Below, one piece after another: positions 8,303 through 17,594 of a stretch of 62,213 bases of DNA. How positions within the stretch are numbered: the first letter of the stretch is position 1; each line of letters starts with the position of its first letter. The stretch is from the NCBI GenBank assembly GCA_002293505.1, contig DBDI01000001.1:88899-151111 (forward strand), in the 5' to 3' direction. The notes below the pieces were generated by a model, which saw only the letters and a list, made by a program, of their open reading frames with translations, was not told the origin of the DNA and did not search any database. Made by a program: the position numbers and the translations under genes. This DNA is from Alistipes sp. UBA936. Its GTDB lineage: Bacteria; Bacteroidota; Bacteroidia; Bacteroidales; Rikenellaceae.

Positions 8303-9205
8303 ATGAAAAATCAACTGAAAAGCTGGAGATGGTGGTCGTCGTGGCTCGTAATCGTGCTCGGATGCACGGTGATGTCGCTGGGATTCATACTCTTTATGTA
8401 TCCCTACAAGATCACCCCCGGGGGCATCTGGGGGATGACCACTGTTCTGCACGAAATGTTCCCCGCAATCCCCCAGGGATGGTTCGGTTATATGATGGAC
8501 ATCCCGCTGTTGCTCATCGGGTTCGCGGTCTTTGGGCCGGTGTTCGGCGCGCGGACGGTCTTTGCATCTCTCATCACACCGTTGTTGATGCTGGTGTTGC
8601 CGTTGGTAGTCGACCCGAGTGTGATGGATCTGTCGAACGACCTTATCCTTGCTTCGGTATTCGGGGGGATTATGATCGGGGCCGGGGTTGGATTGGTGGT
8701 GCGGACTGGTGCGACGACCGGCGGAACGGACATTATCGGGATGCTGTTCCAGCGGTTTGCCGGGCTAAGGTTCTCGACCGGGGTTATGATTGCCGACGGG
8801 TTCGTGGTGTTGTGCGGGATCGCGGTTCTGGTTGTGGCGCACGGTGAAAGCCCTACACTGCCGCTCTACTCGCTGTTGACGATTTGGATCGTGGCGAAGG
8901 TGATCGACCTTGCGGTGGACGGGTTCCAGCACGAGAAGGTGCTCTTCATAGTGAGTGACCGCAAGAAGGAGATACGCGATTTTATAATCGGTGATCTGGA
9001 CCGTAGCGGCACAATCATTCGCTCCTCCGGGATGTACACAGGTGGGGAGAAAGATATAATCTTCCTCGTTGTCAGTCGTCGAGAGATAGTGCGCGTCAAG
9101 CGACAGTTGCGCCAGATCGACCCCGGGATGTTCGTCGTGGTGATGGATGCCCACGAAACGCTGGGCGAGGGGTTCCGGTCGTTCGCCGAAATGAAGGAGT
9201 TGTGA
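8303..9205 (+). CDS. YitT family membrane protein (DUF161 + DUF2179)
   Basis: A 300-aa integral membrane protein. Residues 1-210 contain about five or six hydrophobic segments with the family features GFILFMYPYKITPGGIWG and GVGLVVRTGATTGGTDIIG. Residues 215-300 form a soluble DUF2179 domain (KVLFIVSDRKKEIRDFII, GMYTGGEKDIIF, GMFVVVMDAHETLGEGF). The transport substrate of YitT proteins is not established. The ATG at 8303 is chosen; an upstream TTG lies inside the promoter. The stop codon overlaps the miaB start by one base (TGATG), implying translational coupling. Confidence 0.88.
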   Translation: MKNQLKSWRWWSSWLVIVLGCTVMSLGFILFMYPYKITPGGIWGMTTVLHEMFPAIPQGWFGYMMDIPLLLIGFAVFGPVFGARTVFASLITPLLMLVLPLVVDPSVMDLSNDLILASVFGGIMIGAGVGLVVRTGATTGGTDIIGMLFQRFAGLRFSTGVMIADGFVVLCGIAVLVVAHGESPTLPLYSLLTIWIVAKVIDLAVDGFQHEKVLFIVSDRKKEIRDFIIGDLDRSGTIIRSSGMYTGGEKDIIFLVVSRREIVRVKRQLRQIDPGMFVVVMDAHETLGEGFRSFAEMKEL

Positions 9206-10530
9206 TGAAGAGGGTTTTCGTCGAGACTTACGGTTGCCAGATGAACGTGGTGGACAGCGAAACGCTGATGGCGATCTTGGTTGCCGCGGGCGGGTTTGCG
9301 GCTGCATCGTCTGTCGCGGAGGCCGACGTGGTTCTGTTGAACACTTGCTCGATACGCGACAATGCCGAACAGCGAATCTGGCACCGACTGGATGAGCTCG
9401 GCGCGCTTAAGAAACGTCGTAAGGGGCTGGTCATCGGTCTGGTCGGATGTATGGCCGAGCGGTTGCGCGAGGAGATCCTTGAACAACGACCCGCCGTGGA
9501 CATCATCGCCGGGCCTGATGCCTACCGTTCGCTTCCCGAACTGTTGCGGCAGGCCGAATCGGGCGCCCGCGGCATCAATACCGAGCTCAGTAAGGAAGAG
9601 ACCTACGCCGAGATCTCCCCTGTACGGCTCGACAGCAATGGCGTGAGCGCTTTTGTGGCGATAATGCGCGGGTGCGACAACTTCTGCTCCTATTGTGTGG
9701 TGCCCTACACCCGCGGGCGCGAACGTAGCCGCGATCCGGAGACAATCCTGCACGAGGTGGGGGAGCTTTTCGAGGCGGGTTACAGGGAGGTGACGCTTCT
9801 GGGGCAGAATGTGAACTCTTACTCTTTCGGGTCGGTCGATTTTCCGGAGTTGTTGAGGCGAGTGGCCGAGGTGAGCCCGTTGCTTCGCGTGCGGTTCGCA
9901 ACTTCGCACCCCAAGGATATGAGCGACCGACTGTTGGAGGCGATGGCCGTCTTGCCGAACATCTGCCGCGCGATCCACCTGCCGGCACAATCTGGCAGCA
10001 ACCGAATGCTCGACAAGATGAACCGCAAGTATACACGCGAGTGGTATCTGGGGCGTATAGCGGCAATCCGGCGTGCGATGCCCGATGCCGCGATCTCGAC
10101 CGACATCATCGCCGGATTTTGTGGCGAAACGCCCGAAGATCACGCCGACACGATGAGCCTGATGAGGGAGGTGGGTTACGAGTTCGCATTTATGTTCAAA
10201 TACTCCGAGCGGCCCGACACAGTGGCTGCGCGGACGTTGCCCGACGATGTGCCCGACGTCGTGAAGACCGCCCGACTGGCCGAGATCATCGCGCTACAAA
10301 ACGAACTCTCGCTGGCCAGCAACCGGCGCGACGTGGGGCGCGAGTTCGAAATCCTGGTCGAGGGAACGAGCAGGCGCTCGGACGAAAAAGTCTTCGGCCG
10401 GACGTCCCAAAACAAGGTTGTGGTCATCCCTCGCATCGGTCTCGACGGCCAGCCCCACAAGCCCGGAGACTACGTCCGCGTCCGCGTGACCGATTGCTCG
10501 TCGGCTACTTTGCAGGGCGAGGAAATTTGA
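9205..10530 (+). CDS. miaB: tRNA-2-methylthio-N6-dimethylallyladenosine synthase
   Basis: A 441-aa radical-SAM methylthiotransferase that adds the methylthio group to i6A37 of tRNAs reading UNN codons. The N-terminal UPF0004 domain has cysteines 11 (YGCQMN), 48 (NTCSIR) and 82 (GCMAER) for the auxiliary iron-sulfur cluster. The radical-SAM CxxxCxxC is CDNFCSYC at 157-164, followed by VPYTRGRERSR, typical of MiaB. A TRAM domain ends the protein (VEGTSRRSDEKVFGRT). The ATG overlaps the upstream stop. There is no gap or promoter before it, so it is transcribed with the YitT gene. Confidence 0.95.
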   Translation: MKRVFVETYGCQMNVVDSETLMAILVAAGGFAAASSVAEADVVLLNTCSIRDNAEQRIWHRLDELGALKKRRKGLVIGLVGCMAERLREEILEQRPAVDIIAGPDAYRSLPELLRQAESGARGINTELSKEETYAEISPVRLDSNGVSAFVAIMRGCDNFCSYCVVPYTRGRERSRDPETILHEVGELFEAGYREVTLLGQNVNSYSFGSVDFPELLRRVAEVSPLLRVRFATSHPKDMSDRLLEAMAVLPNICRAIHLPAQSGSNRMLDKMNRKYTREWYLGRIAAIRRAMPDAAISTDIIAGFCGETPEDHADTMSLMREVGYEFAFMFKYSERPDTVAARTLPDDVPDVVKTARLAEIIALQNELSLASNRRDVGREFEILVEGTSRRSDEKVFGRTSQNKVVVIPRIGLDGQPHKPGDYVRVRVTDCSSATLQGEEI

Positions 10531-10539
10531 TTATCTTTG
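10509..10539 (+). promoter_or_regulatory. ychF promoter (-33 and -7 boxes)
   Basis: TTTG at 10509-10512 and TATCTTTG at 10532-10539 are separated by 19 bases, a near-ideal Bacteroidetes promoter. The -33 box lies inside the end of miaB. The start codon is at 10567. Confidence 0.75.
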
Positions 10540-10566
10540 TACGAATAATCTAACGAGAAGTAAATA

Positions 10567-11667
10567 ATGGCTCTACAATGCGGAATAGTGGGACTGCCCA
10601 ACGTGGGAAAGTCCACGCTGTTCAACTCGCTGTCCAACGCAAAGGCGCAGGCGGCAAACTTCCCCTTCTGCACCATCGAACCCAACGTAGGGGTGATCAC
10701 CGTGCCGGACGAACGACTGGCGCGACTGGCCGAGATCGACAAACCGAAGAAAGTTATACCGACCACAATAGAGATAGTCGACATCGCGGGCCTTGTCAAA
10801 GGGGCGTCGAAAGGCGAGGGACTGGGCAATAAGTTTCTGGGCAACATCCGCAATACGGACGCGATAATTCACGTACTGAGGTGCTTCGACAGCGGCGACA
10901 TTACCCACGTCGATGGGACGGTCGACCCGGTGAGGGACAAGGAGGTGATCGATATGGAATTGCAGCTCAAAGACCTCGAATCGGTCGAGAGCCGCATCGG
11001 CAAGGTCAAGAAACAGGCCGAAACGGGTGGCGACAAGAACGCCAAGCGGGCATACGATATACTTGTGAAATATCAGCAAGCCCTGCAAGCCGGCCTAAGC
11101 GCCCGGACGGTGGAGTTGGATAAGGAGGATCGAAAGTTCATTGCCGACCTGAACCTGTTGACCGACAAACCGGTGCTCTACGTCTGCAACGTCGATGAGG
11201 CGAGCGCGGCAAGCGGAAACCGATACGTGGAGGCGGTGCGAGAGGCAGTCAAGGGTGAAGGGGCGGAGATTCTGGTCGTCGCGGCAGCAATCGAGGCCGA
11301 CATCGCCGAACTGGAAACCCACGACGAGCGGCAGATGTTTCTGGAGGAGATCGGACTGGAGGAGTCGGGTGTGGCGCGGCTGATAAAGGCGGCATATAAA
11401 TTGCTCGACCTGCAAACGTACTTCACCACCGGGCCCGACGAGAGCCGCGCGTGGACATTCACCCGTGGGATGAAAGCGCCCCAGACGGCGGGAATAATCC
11501 ACACCGACTTCGAGCGGGGATTCATCCGCGCCGAGGTGATAAAGTATGCCGACTACGTGGCGCTGGGCAGCGAGAAAGCGTGTCGTGAGGCTGGCAAAAT
11601 AGCCATCGAGGGGAAAGAGTACGTCGCACAGGACGGAGACATAATGCACTTCTTATTTAATGTATAA
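10567..11667 (+). CDS. ychF: Redox-regulated ATPase YchF
   Basis: A 366-aa Obg-family P-loop ATPase. Visible motifs are G1 GLPNVGKST, G3 DIAGLVKGASKGEGLG and, in place of the GTP-specific NKxD, the NVDE-type sequence CNVDEAS that gives YchF its preference for ATP. A coiled-coil segment and a C-terminal TGS domain follow (QTYFTTGPDESRAWTF, then EGKEYVAQDGDIMHF). YchF associates with ribosomes and is linked to stress responses. It has its own promoter and is followed after six bases by the SIMPL-domain gene. Confidence 0.95.
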   Translation: MALQCGIVGLPNVGKSTLFNSLSNAKAQAANFPFCTIEPNVGVITVPDERLARLAEIDKPKKVIPTTIEIVDIAGLVKGASKGEGLGNKFLGNIRNTDAIIHVLRCFDSGDITHVDGTVDPVRDKEVIDMELQLKDLESVESRIGKVKKQAETGGDKNAKRAYDILVKYQQALQAGLSARTVELDKEDRKFIADLNLLTDKPVLYVCNVDEASAASGNRYVEAVREAVKGEGAEILVVAAAIEADIAELETHDERQMFLEEIGLEESGVARLIKAAYKLLDLQTYFTTGPDESRAWTFTRGMKAPQTAGIIHTDFERGFIRAEVIKYADYVALGSEKACREAGKIAIEGKEYVAQDGDIMHFLFNV

Positions 11668-11673
11668 CGGATT

Positions 11674-12402
11674 ATGAGCAAGAACAGAAATTTCGATTTT
11701 CTGGCCATCGCGCTGATTGTGGCGGCCATCATTCTGGGTAGCGCCTACACCTACAAGTACCGGGTGCAGAACACAATCACCGTGACGGGCCTCGGCGAGG
11801 TGGAGTTCACCAGCGACCAGATCGTGTGGCGGGGAATCATCACCGCCGACAGCGCCAACCCCGAGGCGGGGTATGCGCAGATAGAGAGCAGCAAGGCCAA
11901 GGTTACGGAGTTTCTCACCTCGCGTGGTGTGGCGGCCGATGCGGTGGACTTTATGTTTGTGAACGTCAACAAGATGTATGACCCGATTTACTCCAACGGC
12001 AATTATATGGGCCAGAGGTTCACGGGCTACCAGTTGAGGCAGGACTTTGTGGTCGAGTCGACAGATGTGGATGCCGTGGAGGCTGCCTCGCGCGAGATCT
12101 CGTCGTTGATCGCCCAGGGGGTGCAGATGGATCTGTGGCAACCGGCTTACTACTTCTCCGGGCTGGATGGCCTGAAGTTGGACGTGATCGAGCAGGCCAC
12201 AAAAGACGCCCGCGAACGCGCGCAACGTATAGCCGACCAGTCGGGTGGCAAACTCAAAAAGGTTAAGAAAGCGACCATCGGCGTGTTCCAGATTACCGGC
12301 GCCAATACCGACGAGGAGTTCACCGCCGGGGGTAGTTTCAACACTTCGAGCAGACTGAAGAAAGCAAGAATCACCGTAAGATTGGAGTACCGTGTCAGAT
12401 AA
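11674..12402 (+). CDS. SIMPL domain-containing protein (DUF541)
   Basis: A 242-aa protein with one N-terminal membrane helix (FLAIALIVAAIILGSAY) and a periplasmic SIMPL domain: ITVTGLGEVEFTSDQ at the start, AYAQIESSKAKV-like helix, and the C-terminal signature ATKDARERAQRIADQSGGKL. Members are envelope proteins linked to oxidative stress tolerance; the molecular activity is unknown. It lies between ychF and gltX. Its last 11 bases overlap the GTG start of gltX in another frame. Confidence 0.85.
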   Translation: MSKNRNFDFLAIALIVAAIILGSAYTYKYRVQNTITVTGLGEVEFTSDQIVWRGIITADSANPEAGYAQIESSKAKVTEFLTSRGVAADAVDFMFVNVNKMYDPIYSNGNYMGQRFTGYQLRQDFVVESTDVDAVEAASREISSLIAQGVQMDLWQPAYYFSGLDGLKLDVIEQATKDARERAQRIADQSGGKLKKVKKATIGVFQITGANTDEEFTAGGSFNTSSRLKKARITVRLEYRVR

Positions 12403-13942
12403 GGTTCGCGTTCGTTTTGCCCCTTCGCCCACGGGGCCGTTGCATATGGGGGGCGTGAGGACGGCGCTGTACAACTACCTTTTCGCGCGGCGCCACGGAG
12501 GGACGTTCATCATACGCATCGAGGACACCGACTCGGCTCGGTTCGTGCCCGGCGCGGAACAGTATATCCTCGACGCATTGGACTGGTGCGGTATCCGTAT
12601 CGACGAAGGGGTAGGGGCCGGGGACGGTATCTCCGCCGCCTCGCAGGGTCCCCACGCGCCGTATCGCCAGAGCGAAAGAAAAGACATTTACCTGAAATAT
12701 GCCCTCGATCTGGTCGCTTCCGGTAACGCTTACTACGCTTTCGACACGGCGGCCTCGCTGGATGAGTTGCGAGCGGCCGCAGAAGCCGAGGGCGGGAAGT
12801 TCTCGTATGATCATACGGTTCGCGACGGACTCGAAAACTCGCTTCGGCTGTCGGCCGACGAGGTGGCCGCGCGAATCGCTCGCGGCGACCAGTATGTGGT
12901 TCGATTTCGGATGCCTGCCGGTCGTGACGTGGTGATGAGCGACCTGATTCGCGGCGAGGTGGTGGTCAACACTGCCACGCTGGACGACAAGGTGTTGTGG
13001 AAATCGTCGGACGAACTGCCAACGTACCATCTGGCAAATATAGTGGACGACCACCTGATGGATATCTCCCACGTTATTCGCGGCGAGGAGTGGTTGCCGA
13101 GCCTGCCGTTGCACTACCTTTTATACGAGGCGTTCGGGTGGACTGCGAGCCAGCCGCTTTTCGCCCACTTGCCGCTGCTGTTGAAGCCGACCGGGCAGGG
13201 AAAACTCTCGAAGCGCGATGGTGACAAGTTGGGATTTCCGGTCTTTCCGCTGCGTTGGATCTCGCCCGAGGGGGAGATTTCGGCGGGTTATAAGGAGGAT
13301 GGCTACTTCCCCGAGGCGTTCGTTAATATGTTGGCGCTGTTGGGATGGAATCCGGGCACGGAGCAGGAGTTGTTCTCGATGGAGGAGTTGGTGGAGCAGT
13401 TTTCGCTCGATCGCGTGTCGAAGTCGGGGGCACGGTTCCAGCCCGAGAAGGCACGATGGTTCAACGCGCAGTATATGCACGCGAAGAGCAATGCCGAGTT
13501 GACCGAACTGTTCGTGCCGATGTTGCTCGAAAAGGGCATAGCCTGGGAGCGCGAGAAGATAGAACGCGTTGTAGGATTGGTTAAGGAGCGGGCGACGTTC
13601 GTGGGCGACTTGTGGGAACTGGCGGCGTACTTTTTTGTGGCGCCCGCGCACTACGACGAAAAGGCCACCGCCAAGTTTTGGAAGGGCGAAAACCCTGGGC
13701 ATATCGCCGCGCTACGAGAAGTGCTGGCGGCCGAGAGCGACTTCACGGCGGGCCATCTGGAAGAGGTGATCCATGGCTGGATCGAGGCAGGCGGCTACCC
13801 GATGGGGCAGGTGATGAACTCACTGCGGTTGGCTTTGGTCGGCGCCTCGATGGGCCCCGGGCTGGCGGAAATATGCGAGCTGATAGGCAAGCCGGAAACG
13901 ATATTCAGAATTGACGAAGCATTGAAAACATTGGGCCGATGA
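12392..13942 (+). CDS. gltX: Glutamyl-tRNA synthetase
   Basis: A 516-aa class I aminoacyl-tRNA synthetase. The HIGH-type signature is PTGPLHMGG, followed by RTALYNYLFAR and IRIEDTD. The KMSKS-type signature is KLSKRDGDKLG. Residues 245-275 carry the Bacteroidetes-type extension after the KMSKS loop (FPLRWISPEGEISAGYKE). It charges tRNA with glutamate for translation and tetrapyrrole synthesis. The start is a GTG overlapping the SIMPL gene by 11 bases; no in-frame ATG lies before the conserved VRVRFAPSPTG. The stop overlaps a possible upstream dapB ATG. Confidence 0.95.
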   Translation: MSDKVRVRFAPSPTGPLHMGGVRTALYNYLFARRHGGTFIIRIEDTDSARFVPGAEQYILDALDWCGIRIDEGVGAGDGISAASQGPHAPYRQSERKDIYLKYALDLVASGNAYYAFDTAASLDELRAAAEAEGGKFSYDHTVRDGLENSLRLSADEVAARIARGDQYVVRFRMPAGRDVVMSDLIRGEVVVNTATLDDKVLWKSSDELPTYHLANIVDDHLMDISHVIRGEEWLPSLPLHYLLYEAFGWTASQPLFAHLPLLLKPTGQGKLSKRDGDKLGFPVFPLRWISPEGEISAGYKEDGYFPEAFVNMLALLGWNPGTEQELFSMEELVEQFSLDRVSKSGARFQPEKARWFNAQYMHAKSNAELTELFVPMLLEKGIAWEREKIERVVGLVKERATFVGDLWELAAYFFVAPAHYDEKATAKFWKGENPGHIAALREVLAAESDFTAGHLEEVIHGWIEAGGYPMGQVMNSLRLALVGASMGPGLAEICELIGKPETIFRIDEALKTLGR

Positions 13943-13956
13943 GGGGCCGAGGCAGT

Positions 13957-14688
13957 ATGAGGGCAGCGATAATAGGATACGGTAAGATGGGCCGCGAGAT
14001 CGAGCGGATCCTGCGCGAGCGAGGCCACGAGGTGGGGCTCATAATTGACGTAGGCAACGCAGGCGACCTGAACGCCGAAAAGATGGCCGGGATGGATGTG
14101 GCTCTTGAGTTTACTACGCCCGACACGGCCCTCGGGAACATCACCAGGTGCCTCGAACTGGGGGTGCCCGTCGTGTGCGGAACTACCGCGTGGACGGCCC
14201 ACCTGCCCCAGGTCGAGGAACTTTGCCGCCGACGACAGGGGGCGTTCTTCTACGCTTCGAACTACTCGATCGGGGTGAACGTGGCCTTCGAGTTGAACCG
14301 GCAGATGGCGCGAATGATGAACCGCTTTCCGGAGTACGACGTTACCATCGAGGAGACCCATCACACCGAGAAGAAAGACGCCCCGAGTGGAACGGCCATC
14401 ACGCTGGCCGAGGACGTGGTGGCTGCGCTGGATCGTAAGACGCGCTGGACGGGTGGCACAACTACCGTGGCTGAAGAGTTGGAGGTTACCTCGGTGAGGC
14501 GTAGCGTCGCTCCCGGAACCCACGTCGTGACGTACGAATCGCCAGTGGATACTATCTCTCTGGTACACAATATTAAGAGCCGTGCGGGACTGGCCGCTGG
14601 GGCTGTTTCGGCTGCTGAGTTTCTGGTGGCGCAGGTTGAGGCCGGCCGCCGGGGAGTGTTCACTATGAAAGAGTTGTTGGAATTATGA
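13957..14688 (+). CDS. dapB: 4-hydroxy-tetrahydrodipicolinate reductase
   Basis: A 243-aa reductase of the diaminopimelate/lysine pathway. The Rossmann motif is IIGYGKMGREI at residues 4-14. The catalytic and substrate motif is EETHHTEKKDAPSGTA. It is shorter than the E. coli enzyme, as usual in Bacteroidetes. Two in-frame ATGs exist; the second (13957) puts the first beta strand at the N-terminus as in other family members, while the first (13939) overlaps the gltX stop. lepB starts four bases before its end. Confidence 0.93.
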   Translation: MRAAIIGYGKMGREIERILRERGHEVGLIIDVGNAGDLNAEKMAGMDVALEFTTPDTALGNITRCLELGVPVVCGTTAWTAHLPQVEELCRRRQGAFFYASNYSIGVNVAFELNRQMARMMNRFPEYDVTIEETHHTEKKDAPSGTAITLAEDVVAALDRKTRWTGGTTTVAEELEVTSVRRSVAPGTHVVTYESPVDTISLVHNIKSRAGLAAGAVSAAEFLVAQVEAGRRGVFTMKELLEL

Positions 14689-15782
14689 GACTGTTCGGAA
14701 AATTGAAAGATCGCAGCCCGCTGTTTCGCATCACAATGGAGTGGGTCGAGGCGATCGTTTTCGCGGTTGTGGTGGCGACGCTGGTGCATACGTTCGTGTT
14801 CCAGATGTACGTCATTCCCTCGCCGTCGATGGAGAAGACCCTGCTGGTGGGCGACTATCTGTACGTTAGTAAATTGACCTACGGACCCAAGCTGCCGAAC
14901 ACGCCGCTGAGCTTTCCGTTGGTGCATAACACGATGCCGTTGTCGAAGACCGGGGCCAAGTCCTACTCCGAGGCGGTGCATTGGAAATATCGCCGCCTGG
15001 GTAACCTGAAACGGTTGCGGCACGACGACGTGGTGGTGTTCAACTACCCGGCCGACACGCTCATCGCCCGTCCCTCCGATAAGCGCGAAAATTACGTCAA
15101 ACGTTGCGTTGCCCTGCCCGGCGACAGCCTTGTGATCGTCAACTCGCAGCTGTACGTCAACGGTGTAGCGCAGAAGCCCATTCCCGGGGCGCAGTTGGTA
15201 TATTATGTCTCGACCGACAAACCCTTTGCGACCACGATGCTCTCCGAGATGGGCATCACTCCGAGTGACGTTCACTATATTCCCGCCACGGGTGAGTACG
15301 TGTTGCCGCTGACCGAGGAGAATCGCCAGCGGATGGAGGGAATGGCGAACGTGGTCGATATCCAGCGCTACGAGCGCGGCGGTGGACGTGAGATCTTTCC
15401 GAATACGGCCGACAACCTCTGGACCGAGACCGACTTCGGGCCACTTTGGGTACCCGCAAAGGGTGCGACGGTGGCGCTGACGAGGGAAAACCTGCCGCTC
15501 TACAGGCGGATAATCGACGAGTACGAGGAGAACGACCTGCGGGTCGAGGGCGATACTATATATATTAATGGTGAGGCTGCAACGAACTACACTTTCCGGA
15601 TGAATTACTACTGGATGATGGGCGACAACCGTCAAAACTCGCTCGACTCGCGCTACTGGGGTTTCGTGCCGGAGGATCACGTGGTGGGCAAAGCGTCGTT
15701 CGTGTGGCTATCGCTGGATAAGAATCGCGGGTGGTTCGACGGCAAAGTCCGATGGAACAAGATGTTCCGAAAAGTTAAGTGA
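14685..15782 (+). CDS. lepB: Signal peptidase I
   Basis: A 365-aa membrane-anchored S26 protease that removes Sec signal peptides. One hydrophobic helix spans about residues 18-40 (EAIVFAVVVATLVHTFVF). The catalytic Ser is in PSPSMEKTL and the catalytic Lys in YVKRCVALPGDS. A third conserved block is GDNRQNSLDSRYWGFV near 305. A large insertion lies between the Lys box and the last block (residues 170-290), typical of the long Bacteroidetes form. The start overlaps the dapB end by four bases. Confidence 0.93.
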   Translation: MRLFGKLKDRSPLFRITMEWVEAIVFAVVVATLVHTFVFQMYVIPSPSMEKTLLVGDYLYVSKLTYGPKLPNTPLSFPLVHNTMPLSKTGAKSYSEAVHWKYRRLGNLKRLRHDDVVVFNYPADTLIARPSDKRENYVKRCVALPGDSLVIVNSQLYVNGVAQKPIPGAQLVYYVSTDKPFATTMLSEMGITPSDVHYIPATGEYVLPLTEENRQRMEGMANVVDIQRYERGGGREIFPNTADNLWTETDFGPLWVPAKGATVALTRENLPLYRRIIDEYEENDLRVEGDTIYINGEAATNYTFRMNYYWMMGDNRQNSLDSRYWGFVPEDHVVGKASFVWLSLDKNRGWFDGKVRWNKMFRKVK

Positions 15783-15783
15783 T

Positions 15784-16188
15784 GTGGCCGAGGCGTACAA
15801 AACCATCGCGGCACCGGCCGAGGCGACCATCAAGGAGCGACACAGCCGTTTCCGGGCGTTTGCGTTTCCGGTGCGTAGCGAGGCCGAGGCCAAGGCGCAC
15901 CTGAAGGCTCTGCGCGAAGAGTTTACCGATGCGTCGCACGTCTGTTACGCATTCCGACTCGGCCCGCGGGGCGATGTTTGGGCGGCGAGCGACAACGGAG
16001 AACCCAACGGCTCGGCAGGACGACCCATACTGGGCCGGATTATGGCGGCGGGCGTGAGCGACACTCTGGTTGCGGTGGTAAGGTGGTTCGGGGGTAAGAA
16101 ACTGGGAGTGCCCGGACTGATCGCGGCCTACAAGGAGTCGGCAACGGCGGCACTCGATGCGGCAAAAATTATTGACAGCAATGGATAA
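15784..16188 (+). CDS. YigZ/IMPACT family protein, single-domain form
   Basis: A 134-aa protein matching the N-terminal UPF0029/IMPACT domain: KERHSRFRAFAFPV, SHVCYAFRLG, ASDNGEPNGSAGRPILG and VVRWFGGKKLGVPGL. Family members are usually about 200 aa with a second ferredoxin-like domain (DUF1949); here the frame ends soon after the first domain, overlapping pyrB by eight bases. The role of the family is uncertain (possible nucleic-acid or translation-linked function). The start is a GTG two bases after the lepB stop. The short length may be natural or a loss of the second domain. Confidence 0.8.
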   Translation: MAEAYKTIAAPAEATIKERHSRFRAFAFPVRSEAEAKAHLKALREEFTDASHVCYAFRLGPRGDVWAASDNGEPNGSAGRPILGRIMAAGVSDTLVAVVRWFGGKKLGVPGLIAAYKESATAALDAAKIIDSNG

Positions 16189-17092
16189 AAGAAGTCTTAT
16201 CTCGATCACCGACCTCAGTAAGGAGGAGCTGCTGAGACTGTTGGAACTCGCGGCGTGGTTTGAAAACAATCCCGGACAGAGACTGCTGGAGGGCAGGGTG
16301 GTGGCGACGCTATTTTTCGAGCCCTCGACCCGCACCCGACTGAGCTTCGAGAGCGCTATCAACCGTCTGGGAGCCCGCGTGATAGGGTTCTCCGACGCCG
16401 CCAACACCAGCGTCTCCAAGGGCGAAACGCTGCACGACACCATTTCGGTGATCACCAACTATTGCGACCTTATCGTGATGCGCCACTCGTTGGAGGGTGC
16501 GGCTCGTTACGCAAGCGAAGTGGCCCGGGTGCCGGTGGTGAACGCGGGAGACGGGGCCAACCAACACCCCTCGCAGACGCTGCTGGACCTCTACTCGATT
16601 CAGAAAACCCAAGGACGGCTCGACGGACTGCGGATTATGATGGTGGGCGACCTGAAGTATGGCCGGACGGTGCACTCGCTGTTGGAGGCGTTGAGCCACT
16701 TCGACACGGAGTTCGTCTTCGTCTCGCCGCCCGAGTTGCGGATGCCCGATGAGCATAAGCGCCGATTGGACGAAAAGGGATTGAAGTACACCGAGTTGGC
16801 AGAGCTGGAAGGCAATATGGACGAGATGGACGTCGTTTATATGACGCGCATCCAGAAGGAGCGATTCAACGACCCGATGGAGTACGAGCGGGTGAAAAAT
16901 GCCTACGTCCTACGGCGCGAGATGCTGCGCGGGACGCGCGATACGATGAAGATTCTCCACCCGCTGCCGAGGGTGGGCGAGATCGCAACCGATGTGGATA
17001 CCGACCCGCACGCATACTATTTCCAACAGACGCGAAACGGCGTGTGGGCGCGAATGGCGATAATCTGTTACCTGTTAGGGGTGAAGAAATAA
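16181..17092 (+). CDS. pyrB: Aspartate carbamoyltransferase, catalytic subunit
   Basis: A 303-aa enzyme that makes N-carbamoyl-aspartate in pyrimidine synthesis. The carbamoyl phosphate-binding motif is FFEPSTRTRLSFE, with SVSKGETLHDT (the loop Lys donated between subunits), HPSQTLLDLYS and the aspartate-side motif LHPLPRVGEI. It is followed after 16 bases by the regulatory subunit, so a PyrB-PyrI holoenzyme is expected. The ATG at 16181 lies within the last codons of the yigZ-like gene. Confidence 0.96.
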   Translation: MDKRSLISITDLSKEELLRLLELAAWFENNPGQRLLEGRVVATLFFEPSTRTRLSFESAINRLGARVIGFSDAANTSVSKGETLHDTISVITNYCDLIVMRHSLEGAARYASEVARVPVVNAGDGANQHPSQTLLDLYSIQKTQGRLDGLRIMMVGDLKYGRTVHSLLEALSHFDTEFVFVSPPELRMPDEHKRRLDEKGLKYTELAELEGNMDEMDVVYMTRIQKERFNDPMEYERVKNAYVLRREMLRGTRDTMKILHPLPRVGEIATDVDTDPHAYYFQQTRNGVWARMAIICYLLGVKK

Positions 17093-17108
17093 GTAGGAGG
17101 CCGAAGCT

Positions 17109-17594
17109 ATGACGATGCAAGATAAAACAATGGAAGTGAGGCTGATAGAGAACGGAACCGTGATCGATCACATTCCGCCAGCAGCCCTGTTCAAGATCAT
17201 CACCATAATGGGACTCGACCGCGACACCGAGCACCGGATGACCATCGGGACGAACCTCGAAAGCGGCCGTATGGGCTCCAAGGCGATCATCAAGATAACC
17301 GACCGCTACTGTGCCGCGCACGAGATCGACCGCATTGCGCTGTTCGCTCCCGAAGCCCGGGTAAACACTATCCGCGACTTTGCTGTGGTCGAAAAACGCC
17401 GCGTGGAGGTGCCCGCCCGCATCGAGGGCTTTGTGAAGTGTGCCAACCCGATGTGCGTTACAAACCACCAACCTGTCCAGACGGCGTTCGAGGTTGTTGC
17501 GGAGGATGGAGGGCCCGCCGGCAAGGTGGCTTTGCGGTGCCGTTATTGTGAAAAAATTACACGCGACTTTGGGGCAAAACCAGATACATATTAA
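17109..17594 (+). CDS. pyrI: Aspartate carbamoyltransferase, regulatory subunit
   Basis: A 161-aa regulatory chain. The N-terminal nucleotide-binding domain covers residues 9-100 (VRLIENGTVIDHI, IGTNLESGRMG). The C-terminal zinc domain has four cysteines in CANPMC and CRYC, which hold the contact with PyrB. It binds ATP, CTP or UTP to tune PyrB. The last 47 bases overlap the proposed uvrA start in another frame. Confidence 0.94.
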   Translation: MTMQDKTMEVRLIENGTVIDHIPPAALFKIITIMGLDRDTEHRMTIGTNLESGRMGSKAIIKITDRYCAAHEIDRIALFAPEARVNTIRDFAVVEKRRVEVPARIEGFVKCANPMCVTNHQPVQTAFEVVAEDGGPAGKVALRCRYCEKITRDFGAKPDTY

